Source of the DNA: Celoporthe dispersa
Lineage: Eukaryota; Ascomycota; Sordariomycetes; Diaporthales; Cryphonectriaceae
Direction of reading: 5' to 3'
Length of the DNA stretch: 64,000 nucleotides
NCBI GenBank assembly: GCA_016584495.1
Contig: WAID01000005.1
Span: 2,637,436-2,701,435, forward strand
The position numbers were made by a program, and so were the translations under genes. A model generated the notes under the pieces. The model did not search any database and was not told the origin of the DNA. It saw only the letters and a program-made list of their open reading frames with translations. Positions 31,272 to 42,456 of this stretch are shown piece after piece. Within the stretch, counting starts at the first letter, position 1. Every line of letters begins with the position of its first letter.

Positions 31272-31968
31272 ATGTCTGATACACCTGAAGGCATCGTCAA
31301 ATACGCCTACGACCACATCTCAGATTGGTATCTGAAGTGGGTCGAGAGCCAGAAAATCACCGCGGGAGAGATACGCCAAGAAGCTCCTTGAGGAGCTGCA
31401 ACCTTCACCTTCTGTTCTGGAGCTTGGTTGTGGCCCTGGCGTTCCTGTCTTGCAACTGCTTCTCGACCAAGGCGCACACGTGGTCGCAAATGACATCTCG
31501 ACGAAGCAAATCGAAATGGCCAAGGCCCGCTTCCCGGACGCTGAGCTACTGGCAGGCGACATGACAGCACTCACGTTCGAGCCTGAGAGCTTCCACGGAG
31601 CAATCAGTTTCTACACACTGTTCCACCTTCCACGGTCGAAGCTCAAGGATATGCTCACCAAGATCCACAACTGGCTAAAGCCTAACGGAGTGTTTGTTTT
31701 CAATCTCGCGACCATCGACGAGGAAGAAATCCATGGCGAATTCTTGGGATATGGAATGTTCTGGAGTAGCTTTGACGTCGATGGGAATCAAGCACTGCTG
31801 AGGGAAATCGGATTCGACTTACTGCAGGTCGAAGTACTGCAGGCAGGCGATGGGAAGTTGGAGGAGGGTGATCCAGACTTTGACGCCGAGTTTATGTGGG
31901 TGATGGCACGAAAGAAAGAATCTCCTCCTGCGCGGAATGCCGCAACGATAGTGGAACCGGGCGAATAA
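31272..31968 (+). pseudogene. Class I SAM-dependent methyltransferase with one frame change
   Basis: Starts MSDTPEGIVKYAYDHISDWY, LKWVESQK, then needs a one-base shift in the AAAA run near 31352 to continue SPRERYAKKLLEELQPSPSV. The SAM-binding glycine motif LELGCGPGVPVLQ (motif I), VVANDIS (acidic loop), LLAGDMTALTF (motif II) and FHGAISFYTLFHLPR follow, as in small-molecule methyltransferases. The C-terminal part LLREIGFDLLQVEVLQAGDG and FMWVMARKK is complete to 31968. About 232 residues if repaired. The substrate is unknown. It lies between a transposon and a transporter, with no clear pathway context. Confidence 0.8.
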
Positions 31969-32745
31969 GCCTTATACAATTCTGTTTGGACATGTGAATC
32001 AACTAAGCTTGGGCGATAGTAGCATGAACAAGACTTTATACGAAGAGTCTCGGCTTCCACTTTCTGTTGTGGCCTAAGGCCAACCGGGAGCACTGCGCTG
32101 TAATGCGATTCGTGTTTGTACACAGCACAAAATGCAACCTGAACGACTAGCGATAAGGTACTTGATAGCAGCTTCGCCTCAACGTTCCTTCAATTATTTC
32201 CATCAACCACATCTGTACAGTCCCCTAACTTATAGAGGATTATTGTAGACGTTTCTATGTACATCTATGGTTTACCATGCTATTAGATCGACTTTTGTTC
32301 ACTTCATGGGAAATAGCTCCACATAATCCCCTAAAATTCTGTCATAATCACCGGCTTACGACCGATGTAGCATATCCAGATGTGCTTATGCGACAAATGA
32401 ACCAACCCATTTGATCCCAACCCTCACATCTGAGGAACATGTAAACAATTTACTCACTAAGCCTGATATAGCCATACCGAAGACATTCTTTTTGTTCTAT
32501 ATACTTGATTCAATATCAACACTTGTTTTTTTCTTCTTTTTTTTTCCATTTCTACCTTCCTCAGCCTTCTCCTCGTTTTAGCCTACAACAGTCTGCAGCA
32601 TCAGAAAGCGGCAATACTATTCCGTATATGCTAATAAATAACAATCGGAGCATGGTGTCTTATTAACAAATAATTTCTAATATTGATCACAATCCTTCTT
32701 CTCTCTTCGTTCCTCCTTACTGCTTGGACGCCGGCGCGTTTGGAG
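31969..32745. other. Intergenic region
   Basis: AT-rich and T-run rich (32520-32560). No coding frame recognised. Probably the 3' end of the methyltransferase and the promoter of the transporter. Confidence 0.35.
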
Positions 32746-34503
32746 ATGCTAAAAAAAGCTCACACGGGGACATGGTTGTCCGCGTGGGTGCCAGAGTCCA
32801 CTTGGGTCTTGTCCCTCCTCCTCATCATGTGCTCGTTTGTGCAATCGTGTGTATGTGTCTCACCAAGTTTGTCATGTGTAAATTATATTGATAGAAAAAA
32901 AGAGAAGGAAAAAAAACGAGGCTGACCAAAATGGAACGAACAGACGGTGGGCTACGATACCGCATTGCTCAACGCGCTCAACATCCTGCCTGGATACAAA
33001 GACTACTTTCAACTCAATGCAGCAACAACAGGCCTGAATACTGCTTCCATCTTTATCGGCGGTATTCTTGGGCCTATGTTCGCAGGCGTGGGAGCGGACA
33101 GGCTCGGGAGGAGACCAGCCATGTTCTGGAGCAGCCTGCTTGCCATAGTCGGTGTAGTGATACAAACAACCGCCCAGAACATCGCCATGTTCGTCGTTGG
33201 CCGGATCATCATCGGGCTCGGGGCTTCTGCTTCTGGGATTGCCGGGGGTGTCTACCTCTCCGAAAGCTTCCACAGCCGGTTCCGGGCATGGGGTGTGGGA
33301 TCGCTCAACGACTTTTACTGGATCGGCGCTATCCTGGCGGCCGGGATCACCCTCGGCACCGGGACCTGGACCTCGTCTTGGGCGTGGCGAGCGCCGTCGC
33401 CCATCCAAGGCATATTCTCTCTGCTTTGCATTCTCATCTTGCCGTTCGTCCCGGAAAGCCCGCGTTGGCTTCAGTACCAGGGCCACTCCGACGAGGCCCG
33501 CCTCGTTATCGCACAGACCAATGCCGACGGCGATGTGTCTGATCCGGTTGTGGCCACGATCTACAAAGAGATTGTGGATTCCCTAGCCTTAGAAAAGGAG
33601 CGCAAGAGCTCCATCGTGGAGATCTGCAAGGACCCGGTCGTGCGGAGGAGGTTCCTTCTCGGCACTTCTGTAGGGCCGATGTCCACTGTGGTTGGGAACC
33701 TCATCGCTCTTTTTTTACCTGGGGCCGGAGCTCGACAGTGCTGGGGTCACTGACAGTCGCGCCCAGCTGCGCATCAACGTTGGTCTGAACGCTTGGTGTC
33801 TAATCTATTGCCTATTCGGCACATTCCTAGTATCTTCTTGGGGTCGGCGTCCGACGGCTATTGCTGGCCAGAGCTTGCTTACCGCGTGCCTTTTTATCAT
33901 TGGAGGTCTATCGAAGATGTATGCTGACAATGGTCCGAATGATACGTCTAACAGCCTGATATATGGCAACGTGGCAGTGATTTTCCTGTTTCAGGGCTTC
34001 TACTCCCTGGCCTGGACACCCATCACCTACCTCTACCCGACTGAGGTCATGAATTATAGTATACGAGCAAATGGCCTAGCTTGCTCTTCATTAATGCTGA
34101 GCAGCCTGACGTAAGTTTTTTTTTTTTTTATAAGTGTCCGATCCACCACGCTAAACTATCGAGCAGACTCTTGCTGGTCTTTATCATGCCAATCGCATTG
34201 GAGCACATTGGTTGGAAGATGTACATTGTCAACGGAAGTTGGGACGTCATTGTACTTCTCATTGTGGTAAGTCAAACACTCGCCTGCTTACGGCGGTCAT
34301 TGATATTGTCGCAGGTGCTCTTTTGGGTTGAGACGAAAGGCAAAACGCTTGAGGAAGTCGATGCCATATTCGACGGAGGAAGGCAATCTTTGAATCTTGC
34401 GGATGTTGAAGAAGTCCGCTGCGGAGAGAAGACTACTAGTAGTGCGGTCGGGGTAGAGAAACAGGCCTGTACACGACTGTCAACAACGTCGACTATCAAT
34501 TGA
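32746..34503 (+). pseudogene. MFS sugar transporter with one frame change in a T run
   Basis: Exon 1 (32746-32850, MLKKAHTGTW... LLLIMCSFVQSC) joins TVGYDTALLNALNILPGY after a 93-base intron with a GTATGT donor. Sugar-porter marks: GADRLGRRPAMF after helix 2, GRIIIGLGASASG, ESFHSRFRAWG, PESPRWLQYQGHSDEAR, SWGRRPTAIAG, and the end motif FWVETKGKTLEEVDAIFDGG. Later introns: 34111-34166 and 34267-34314. At 33705-33720 the frame jumps from GNLIAL to FYLGPELDSAGVTD; one T too many in the seven-T run would do this. Everything else is intact, so an assembly indel is as likely as a real mutation. It resembles hexose or lactose-type permeases; the substrate cannot be read. Confidence 0.83.
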
Positions 34504-34851
34504 CTCGTCGACTCTCGGCTTGTCGAATGTGGAATATCGGTTGCCAAGAATGGAATGAGCACGGCTTAGAAGGATGCCATTGGCCATTGCGGTAAGGAGG
34601 GCTCATTTCTCTATTTTATTTGAACCTCCCGATAATTAGCCGTCACCATAGAAAAGAGGTGGCTAGCGTAAATTAGGACGAGGTGGCACACGTGACAGTA
34701 AAGAACACGCCATTGGAAGCTTTGAAAACACCAAGTTCACAACAGATAGTCAATTCATCCCAAAGGTCAACCTAGAATAAGGATGGCCGGTGATACAGCG
34801 AAGGCTGTGAGCAATCGCAATCTAGAAGTCACATCGACGCTCGTTTCTAGG
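34504..34851. other. Shared 3' region of two convergent genes
   Basis: Lies between the transporter and the bZIP-ankyrin gene. Nothing further seen. Confidence 0.4.
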
Positions 34852-35788
34852 CTACTGGAAAAGGGGTAGGTCCACGTTGATCTTGGTTGGTGCTCCTACG
34901 TCCGCTCCGGCTTTCAGCAGGGTCTCAACGGCGGCGTCGAACCCCATGTTGATGGCGATGTGCAGCGGCGTCTTCCCTTCGACGTCATAAGCATTCATAA
35001 TCTCAACATTTTGCTCGCAGTGCTTGATGAGGACCTTCAAGAGCCGGTCCTGGCGTTTAAGTACGGTCCAGTGTAGCGGAGATCGTTGGTAATTGTCCAC
35101 GAGTTGGATCTGGGCACCATGCGACAGCAGCATATCCACTATGTCTTCTTGTTCCTTGATGACGGCGTGGATCAGAGGCGTTAAGCACTGGCTATCTTTG
35201 GCGTTGCAATCGGCCCCATGCTGCAGGAGCAGTTGAACAATCTTGCCGGAGCCTTTTAGCACGGCCATGTGAAGAGGGCTCTCGGACTCGATAGAGCTGC
35301 CAGTTGGCTCGACGGGCGGGTGACCTGGGGAGACATTGAAATTTCCAGGTTCGAAGTAGTCGATAGCGTTTTCCCTCGACTCCAGGACTGTTGTTCCAAG
35401 GGCGGATTGCAGGTCTGGTACGCTGAAATCTTCTACATCGCCAAAGTTGATTGTGTCGTCCGTGGAGGACAAGCTTGGACCTTGGGAAATCGAAAGACGG
35501 GTTTTCGTGCCTGCCGCTGTCACTGTGAAGCCAGACAAGCTCGGTGAAACTGCCACATCACCACCAATTTGGCTTCCTTGGGTTCCATGCGGCGGCTGGT
35601 CTGTGGAGGGAGGCTGTTGTTCCGTTTCTCTCGTGCGATGCCGCTCTGTGGTTTTATTGTCGTTAGTCAATTTGTGGCAGGCAAGTTGTATCTCGGAACA
35701 ATACCTCACCTCGAAACTTGCGCTGTGCTTTGCGGTTCTGCTCCCGCCGGCGTTCGGTTAGTGGGCTTCTAACAATTCGATGAGACAT
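34852..35788 (-). CDS. bZIP basic region fused to ankyrin repeats
   Basis: Exon 1 (35788-35710) encodes MSHRIVRSPLTERRREQNRK, AQRKFR, and exon 2 (35645-34852) continues ERHRTRETEQQP; together this is an AP-1-like basic DNA-binding region with the N..(A/R)..(F)R spacing. There is no obvious leucine zipper after it; a Ser/Thr/Gly-rich linker of about 110 residues follows instead. The C-terminal half has four ankyrin repeats (SPLHMAVLKGSGKIVQLLLQ, TPLIHAVIKEQEDIVDMLLS, SPLHWTVLKRQDRLLKVLIK, TPLHIAINMGFDAAVETLLK). 290 residues, no disruption. Proteins with this fusion are common in Pezizomycotina and presumed to be transcription regulators, with the ankyrin repeats binding a partner protein. Confidence 0.82.
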
Positions 35789-37640
35789 GGTGTGCTGTGA
35801 AGAAGCCCACTAATTCAGACAAATTAGGGACAAAGCATGAAAAGACGCTGGCGCTCAGGGATTCACGGCGAGTCACTGGCCACTGGACAGAAGCTCCGTC
35901 AATCTCTGTATTGTGTGCTATATACTTCAAGGACTGTATAAGACGGAGGGAAGTTTCACGGATCACAGGCACTAGAGACAAGGATTACCCACTTGTTGGC
36001 TGCAAGTCTGCAAAGGTGTTCATGGTCTGGCCTTTGATTGGGCACAAAAAGTACCCTGCCTACTTAGGTAGTCATGAACGGACCAGATTCCGGGCCGGCC
36101 TTATCATAAGTATATCGGGTCTACAGCAGCTTTCGAAGGATTCCGCGAAAAATTTGCTGCGTGGGGAAAACATTAGCTTATATAAGCCTTTCTGGGGGTA
36201 TATATGAAGGGTCCTAGACCCTCCTTCCCAGGGGACCAGAAATAGGTTTTCCAAGCTTTCTCCACCTTCAAAATGTAGCTGAATCTTCCCCCACAGCAGA
36301 CAACTTGACGCTCCGCTGATTTCGAGATTCTCAGAAGGGGAAACAAGAAGCAAGGATGGCCTAGAAAATAGGGAACGGCAAACGATTAAAACAAGGCGTT
36401 GGGTCGGCCCACCAGAACTTGAAAGAAAAGGATCTGATTAGTGGTGTTTCGAGCCACGGCTCAAACGTGCATGAACCACGCCCGTTGGCCCTAAATTTAC
36501 CTGCACCGGAAGTGGGCGTTTTGGCACAGTATGTATTACAGTTGGAGATGGACTTCACCGGGTTCGGCTATCCGGGCCAGAGGTGTTCTGACGTGGCGGT
36601 GGTGACGCAATATAATCCTCTCGGAGGGGGAAAAGAAGACCTCTTTCTCATACGAGCTTGTACAAAGAGGAGATTTGGCGGCGTAGAGTTGACATTACTT
36701 ATGAGAGCTGTTGATGATTGTTGGACCCATGTATTAACGCACCGGTTACTAGATAGCCTCTGCAGGCGGCAGACTGAGGTCCTGGGGAGAGTTATGAACA
36801 GGCCTGAAGGATGCTCACGTCCCCGTTCGTCGCGAGCGGCGAACTCGGCATGAACTCGGTTACTGTTGACGACGACGAGACTGGTAGTTTGATAAAAGCT
36901 AAGGTCCTTTTGTATTATAGAAGTTTGGAGAAGCCAAGGATACGAGGCTGCAAGTAAGACAAGCCTGGAAAGGAAGACTAATAAAGGTTACCGTGCGCTA
37001 GTGCTATCAATTCGAATCCTTCGCATGCAGTCGCGACACAAGTACTAAGCGAGTGTGGAAATTCTTGGGAAGACTAGGTAAGAGGGGCCGAGCATGTATT
37101 GTTATTCAGGAGCAGCAGCCCCGCTCTCAGGGTCAAGGCCGGCTTCCATGTGAAGGCCTCGAAAGTAAGGGAACTAACTCATGGCGAAGGAGAGCTGTAA
37201 TTAGGGCTTGGGGGTTGGTGATAGCCCACAGTCAGCAGCCGCGGTCAGGGCTGCAAGGGCGTGTTTGCAAAAGATTAAGCTCAAGCTTTAGTGGGGTGAC
37301 CGGCCAGTATTAGTCAAAGCTTCGCTAACTCTGGAAGTCAGTCGTAAGATGGTAGCACCGAGCGAACCATGCTCGTATTGTCTCCCCAGCGTGGAGATGA
37401 CATGCTTCTATTCTCTCTGCGAATGTGCGTAGTCACAATATTGGAAGCTCTCGCATCCGTAGAAGACATAGGAGTGCTGTTTCACCTTTAAATGTCTCTC
37501 CTGAGCCGACCAAGCATGTTAATCTATCGCGCTAAAAATCTCTGTCCCTTGTTGCCGGAGGAGGCACTGAATGAGGCAACGAGCCAAGGCGAGACCCCCA
37601 AGCCAGACGCACATGCTATGCGTCCTATCTTCAGTGCAAC
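35789..37640. other. Long non-coding stretch of ordinary GC content
   Basis: No gene found. From about 36400 to 37500 the sequence is not AT-rich and not obviously repeated in the window, yet every frame on both strands is broken. The longest frame, 36419-36853 plus, has no recognisable feature. Short complementary segments suggest it might encode a structured RNA, but no family is recognised. Confidence 0.3.
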
Positions 37641-37654
37641 TTCAGAACCAACAG

Positions 37655-37808
37655 CATAAAAGAATGCAATCCTATCCATAAAAAGGCGATAAAGTCTATT
37701 AAACTTTATTGAAAACTCCATACAAACGTGCATAGACCATTTCATTTACAAGGATTAGACTTCAATAAAAATCTGAAATTAGATTTCATTGATAGTTTCT
37801 AGCCAGAA
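37655..37808 (+). repeat. Interspersed repeat, copy 1
   Basis: Motif order ATAAAAAGGCGATAAAGTCT, AAAACTCCATACAAACGTGC, TAGACTTCAATAAAAATCTG and TTCATTGATAGTTTCTAGCC closely matches 62728-62872 in the same orientation. A piece of it recurs at 41310-41345. No coding. Origin unknown; possibly a non-autonomous element. Confidence 0.75.
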
Positions 37809-38035
37809 TGTTATGGCCTATCCAACATGCAGGTTACGAGAAAGGCTACGCCAACAGCGGGGCTAGGAAACAGCAGAATTCTCAATGCAATATTGATAGA
37901 ATCAGAATTATATAATTCAGGATTAGAATTATTAGCGGATAGTCAGAATAATTAGACTATCCTAATTATAATCAGAATAATTGAGCGATTTCAAGTACTA
38001 TTAATATTACTAATATAGTTAAATTGAAAAGCTGA

Positions 38036-38074
<39 letters not shown>

Positions 38075-38223
38075 AGATAGATTCAATATATAGCTTTTCA
38101 TTTATCAATTTAAATATTATTTCGAATATAAATAATAGCTTTATTGCTGGTAATATATTGCAGAAATATTCAAATATTTCTATATTATATTTAAATTATA
38201 TTTTAATACTATTTTTATTAATA
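37809..38223. other. AT-rich stretch with a TA microsatellite
   Basis: Very A/T rich, with (TA)n at about 38044-38071 and a second copy of the GGCTACGCCAACAGCG motif at 37837-37860. Resembles RIP-damaged repeat DNA. Confidence 0.5.
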
Positions 38224-38530
38224 TTGTGGTAGAGGCCTTGGGGGGTCCCGTTTACTGTGGACCCACCGCCTCTGGTAAATGAGGCTATTCACAGAAAGGC
38301 TGGCCATTCACTTACCACACCTATTCATTGGTGTGGGGCCAGCCAGCCAGTGACTCACGGTATTGCCAACCAGAGTGAGTCACGGTGTTGCTGTCCCAAT
38401 CGGGACTAGCGCCACCAGGCCTTTCTATATAGCCATGCCTTTTGCACCTAGCAATAGTTGAACAATTCATCGTTCCTTTCTACCATTTGCAGTACCCCCA
38501 TGTGTGTCTTCCGCAAATATAAACTTTTTA
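38224..38530 (+). repeat. GC-richer block, candidate solo LTR
   Basis: An island of GC-rich sequence between AT-rich flanks. It starts TGTGGTAGAGGCC, contains two perfect AP-1/Gcn4-type heptamers (TGACTCA at 38351 and TGAGTCA at 38376, each followed by CGGT.TTGC), then a TATATAG box near 38428, and fades into AT-rich DNA after 38510. Start and promoter-like layout suggest an LTR, but no second copy or target duplication is visible in the window. Confidence 0.35.
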
Positions 38531-38628
38531 TATATTTATTAAATACTTAAGCTATAGCAATATTTATTATATTTTAACAATTTTATTTAAAAATAATTTA
38601 GTATATTCCTTTTTAAATAATATATAAT

Positions 38629-38990
38629 GAGCACTGCTGTAGCCTAAGCGTTCAACAAGTATACAAAGAGTTTATGCTAGCAAGAGCGGTATCGAAGTGT
38701 AATCCAAATGCAATACGGAAACGTCTGAGTATCTCTGCAGTGTATCACTAGCGGTAAGGCTATCACTTGTATCAAAAGTAATACTTAGATTGACGACTGA
38801 AAAGCTGTGAATTGAATCTATCTATTGATAATAAATGGTTCTTATATATCCAGCTCTTTAGTCCTGGATTGTAGAAGTCGAAGCTGATTCTTTCGGTCCA
38901 AGGTAGCATCGAAGGGACCGACGACAGTCCTGTCGGTCCAAATCCTAACCCTAGGTTATATAATCTTTAGTTCCCGTTTCTGCTATGACA
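38629..38990 (+). repeat. Solo LTR related to the inner retrotransposon at 42.8-45.5 kb
   Basis: Follows the same order as the 444-bp LTRs: AATGAGCACTGC, GTTTATGCTAGCAAGA, TTAGATTGACGACTGAAAAG, CTTATATATCCAGCTCTT and AATCCTAACCCTAGGTTAT. Diverged in between. No internal sequence is attached, hence solo. Confidence 0.65.
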
Positions 38991-40336
38991 AAGTCCTCAA
39001 GCGTTTTGGTCCCACCCAAGAACTCCCGGTCAGTCATCAGGAGGGGGAAAGCGTCAGGGCGCGCACGCGCACATGGCTGACCTATACGGGAGCTTCAAGC
39101 GCGCCCGTCTCCTGGAAGATAGAGCTCGAGTCTGGCCGCCACACCCATCTCTCTTGTCTCCCATTCCAAGACCGCCTCGGGCTCCACCGCCGCCGCCGCC
39201 AGCCCCGCCAAGATGTCTCTAGTCAGCATCACGACCTCGTTTTCCTTCTACCCTTTTCACGAAAACGCACATCCCGCCCCTGCGCCGTCTCGCCTTCATT
39301 GGTGCGGCGGCTGCGGCCCCTTGCCTTCTCCCCCCGCGGTTGATCATCTCGAGAACAGGCGCCGGGGCAAGAGCGATCTACTACAGGTCTTGCTGTAAAT
39401 TTGTTTATAATCTAAGGCATCCGTCACCATGTTTTGAGTCTTCAAGGTCTATGTCACGTTGTGGGGATATGCAGCAGGTCAATGCAAACCGCGCTTATCA
39501 CTTTTCGCAGTCATATTCTGTAGCTCTGCTGGAGCGTGATGCTCTGTTGCCCGAATCACTATACACTTCGCACGAGCCGCAGGTACGAAGACCCCATCTC
39601 CGACTGGGAAATATTAAAATAGGCAAAGATCGTGAGTTCGAACAACGTAATCGAGCCGGATTCCACTAGGAGTGACCGCCTAGAAAAGGCAGAGGGACCT
39701 CTGGAGGAGTTTAGGTTATTTCCCCTCCGATTTTGATGTTCGGATACCCTTTTGAAGAGGGTGTGCAGAAAACTAGAGCAGGTCAGTGCAGATCGTGACC
39801 TCGTCGCCTTTGTCAAGTCTTCAGCCTCTTCTCTTCCACCGGGTGTCCCAGCTCGTCCTCCTACGCTTCTCTCATTGGCAAGACGCTTAGCCTGACCATA
39901 TGACGAGGCCCGGCGTTCCATACAGTTCGCTCAGCTCAATCCAGTTATCCCCAGCTGTTCAACTGTTCATTTGTGCTGACGGCTGCACTGATTATTTTTG
40001 GCCATACGACCGACTGCTACCACTGGTGATCAAGCGGGCCAATCAAAGTCTACTTCGGAAGTGGGGGTGCCCGGAAGCTGGGGGGGAGGGGGGAGGTTTC
40101 GGAAATGACTTAACGAGGTGGTGTTGGATACGCGTCACCCGAAGTCCCCCACCCGCGCCACCCCCACATCGGAATAGACTGCAACATTGCGATGTCAAGA
40201 AAATTGTGACGCACTTAAGCCGACTATAGACAATGTATATATATATATATATATATCTATGAATATAGATGTGACTATCTTAATTCCGTAAACCTCCTCA
40301 TTGATAAATGTGTAACAGAGTGCAATATTTCAAAAG
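38991..40336. other. Promoter-like but gene-free stretch
   Basis: Bases 39000-39390 are GC-rich with a pyrimidine-rich leader and an ATG at 39213 that opens a 61-codon proline-rich frame without a domain. I regard it as the start of a lost gene at best. Further on, an open frame at 39559-39921 minus is also unsupported. A (TA)n run lies at 40235-40257, just ahead of the SDR gene. Confidence 0.3.
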
Positions 40337-41140
40337 ATGCTTGACCAAACGCTTGCAGGAAAGGTCGCTATTGTGACGGGCTCCGAAACGGGAATTGGGG
40401 CTGCTATCGCCCAAGAACTTGCCTCCCGAGGCGCCAGCATCGTGGTCCACTATCCTTTTAGCAACTTGGCCGACAAGGCTCATAACGTCGTCTCATCCCT
40501 CCCCACCGTCTCAACCTCGACCGCCGTGGAGGCAGACCTGAGCACCGAAACCGGCCCGCAAAGGCTCATCGACGCTACTGTGGCCAAGTACACTACTATC
40601 GACATTCTTGTTAACAATGCCGGCCTCGCCATCAACAAACCGCTGTTGGAGCAGACACTCGACGACTGGAACCTGCTAGTGAATGTCAACGCGCGGGCCG
40701 TCTTCCTCCTCGTGCAGGCTGCCCTGCCGCACTTGCCTAAAGCTGCGCCGTCGACCCAGGAGAATCCGCAGACTAACGGCGGCCGCATTGTCAACATCGT
40801 GTCTATCAGCGCCCGCGCCGCGCCGCCCCTACAAACCATCTACGCGGGTACCAAGGGCATGGTCGACAGCATGACGCGCGTGTGGGCCAAGGAGCTGCCG
40901 CCCCGGTATGGCTGCACGGTCAACGCTGTCAGTCCCGGCCCGACTATGACAGCGGGCTTCGCGGCTGCCGGGGAAGAATTTATGAAGGAGATGGCGCCCG
41001 TGATAGCACAGACACCTGTTGGCCACCGGTTTGCGAGGCCGGAAGAGATTGCATTTGCCGTCGGGTTCTTATGTGATCCGAGAGCGAGCTGGGTGAATGG
41101 GTTACACTTGGTTGCTAGTGGGGGCCTGCACATTGAATGA
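40337..41140 (+). CDS. Short-chain dehydrogenase/reductase (classical SDR)
   Basis: Single-exon, intact, 267 residues. Starts MLDQTLAGKVAIVTGSETGI; the cofactor motif TGSETGIG (residues 14-21) is the classical TGxxxGxG. NNAG follows in ILVNNAGLAINKP. The catalytic Ser lies in IVNIVSISARA and the Tyr-Lys pair in IYAGTKGMV (YxxxK). NAVSPGPTMT is the usual post-catalytic segment. The C terminus FLCDPRASWVNGLHLVASGG, LHIE is that of tetrameric 3-oxoacyl-ACP-reductase-like SDRs. HYPFSN after beta-2 (no acidic residue at its end) favours NADPH. It reduces or oxidises an unknown carbonyl/alcohol. It stands alone between repeats, with no pathway neighbours. Confidence 0.93.
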   Translation: MLDQTLAGKVAIVTGSETGIGAAIAQELASRGASIVVHYPFSNLADKAHNVVSSLPTVSTSTAVEADLSTETGPQRLIDATVAKYTTIDILVNNAGLAINKPLLEQTLDDWNLLVNVNARAVFLLVQAALPHLPKAAPSTQENPQTNGGRIVNIVSISARAAPPLQTIYAGTKGMVDSMTRVWAKELPPRYGCTVNAVSPGPTMTAGFAAAGEEFMKEMAPVIAQTPVGHRFARPEEIAFAVGFLCDPRASWVNGLHLVASGGLHIE

Positions 41141-42284
41141 TGAAGGACATTATAACCACGACTCGTCTCAGCTCTTCATATGCTTATAGTGGCAATCATC
41201 TCAGCTAGTAAATTTTATTATGTTCACGGAGCTTAAGCATTATTCGCCGAGGATTTGACTCAAATCGCTCATACAAATAGGCGTATATGGCTCGAGCTTT
41301 TGATTCTGTCTATAAAAAAGCGATAAAGTCTATTAGACTTCTTGTTATGCACGGTGGTGGAAGGCGCCACTGTACTACATAGATCCAAAAGATCAGCAGA
41401 TATTCGAATTCACTATTCGAATATTCCTTCCAACCGTACATATAGTTCACATACGCACCCGGCCCAGCACAGGTCGTAACAATTAAGCTCAAAATTGCTA
41501 TTAGAAAACTATAAAAAGTCAGGGTTAGGGTTATTGATAAACATTTTCCTCAGCTAGCTCAGACACCCCTTGGGTATCTTATTCATAATCCCTATCAAAT
41601 TGGCCTATTCGGATTGCTCCAAATATCAGTACTGCTATTCTCAGACTTTGTGTGCAGCAAGATCGCGCTATCGGAACATCTCTTCAGTTCATGGCTCGTG
41701 TCTAACTCCTTGAAGTACATTCTTAGTATAGGGTCCTAGTGGGAGATGAACTCGAGCAGTAGCCAACCACACCTCGCCCACTCAGAATGGCGGGACCGGA
41801 ACGTCGGTGAGCCGGTCTGCCACGCGCTTACCCCTGATGTCTTCGGAGCAGAGTCGGTTGATGGGCGCGTGAACAATGTGCTAGATCAAGAGTATACTTT
41901 CGAATATTACCCAAACTGACAGTGGTTTCCACGCCGGACATCTTGCGCGTGGACGTCTTCTTCACTTCTGAGATACACCATGACACGTATACATCAAGGG
42001 ACCTTTCTGAACTACGCCTGCCCTGTGTTTTGGAAAACCCACTCTTGTTACTGGGCGCGGCTAGAGGTGGGTGCTGAGACATCATCATAGAGTTGGCCTG
42101 CACCGTCACACTAGAAGCACTTGCTGAGGCTAGTAAGCCTTCACAAAAGCTAGCAATCCAATCAATATTGATAGAGCGATCGTATAAGTAAATTAGTGAA
42201 ATCAACATGCTTAGTAATCTTGGTAGAAGCGAGCATTTACGATGGTGATAGGCTGTGGCTATAACTCTCAACACTGTTTAGACT
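41141..42284. other. Gene-free stretch with short repeat pieces
   Basis: Contains a copy of part of the interspersed repeat at 41310-41345 and a short telomere-like tract TCAGGGTTAGGGTTA at 41519-41533. An open frame at 41828-42274 minus has no recognisable domain. Confidence 0.35.
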
Positions 42285-42289
42285 GAATC

Positions 42290-42456
42290 TGTTGGTTAGT
42301 ACTCGTACGTACGTACATCGTAGAGGGGGTGGTTAATGGTGTTGTATTGCTTGTTGTTGTAAGATGAAGGACTGCTGCTCTGTCTAGGGGGGCCTTGGCC
42401 CCCAGCTAAATGCCTTGCGCACGGGCTAGCAAGCAACAGTGGTCATTGCTTCCACA
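42290..42456 (-). repeat. Outer element LTR, left copy
   Basis: 167 bp, about 95% identical by eye to 46984-47150; most differences are transitions. Contains a GGGGGGCCTTGGCCCCC hairpin. Confidence 0.93.

Noticed and set aside
36960..37030. Possible tRNA (TTCGAATCC B-box-like motif near 37010)
   Set aside because: No matching A box, no closing acceptor stem or anticodon arm can be drawn.
37230..37250. Small-subunit rRNA signature CAGCAGCCGCGGT
   Set aside because: The flanks do not match the 530-loop region of rRNA beyond the short motif; treated as chance or unresolved.
39213..39398. 61-codon proline-rich frame after a promoter-like leader
   Set aside because: No domain and no continuation by splicing; too weak to call a gene.
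41828..42274. Minus-strand frame of 148 codons
   Set aside because: No domain, promoter or splice support; lies beside the retroelement insertion.
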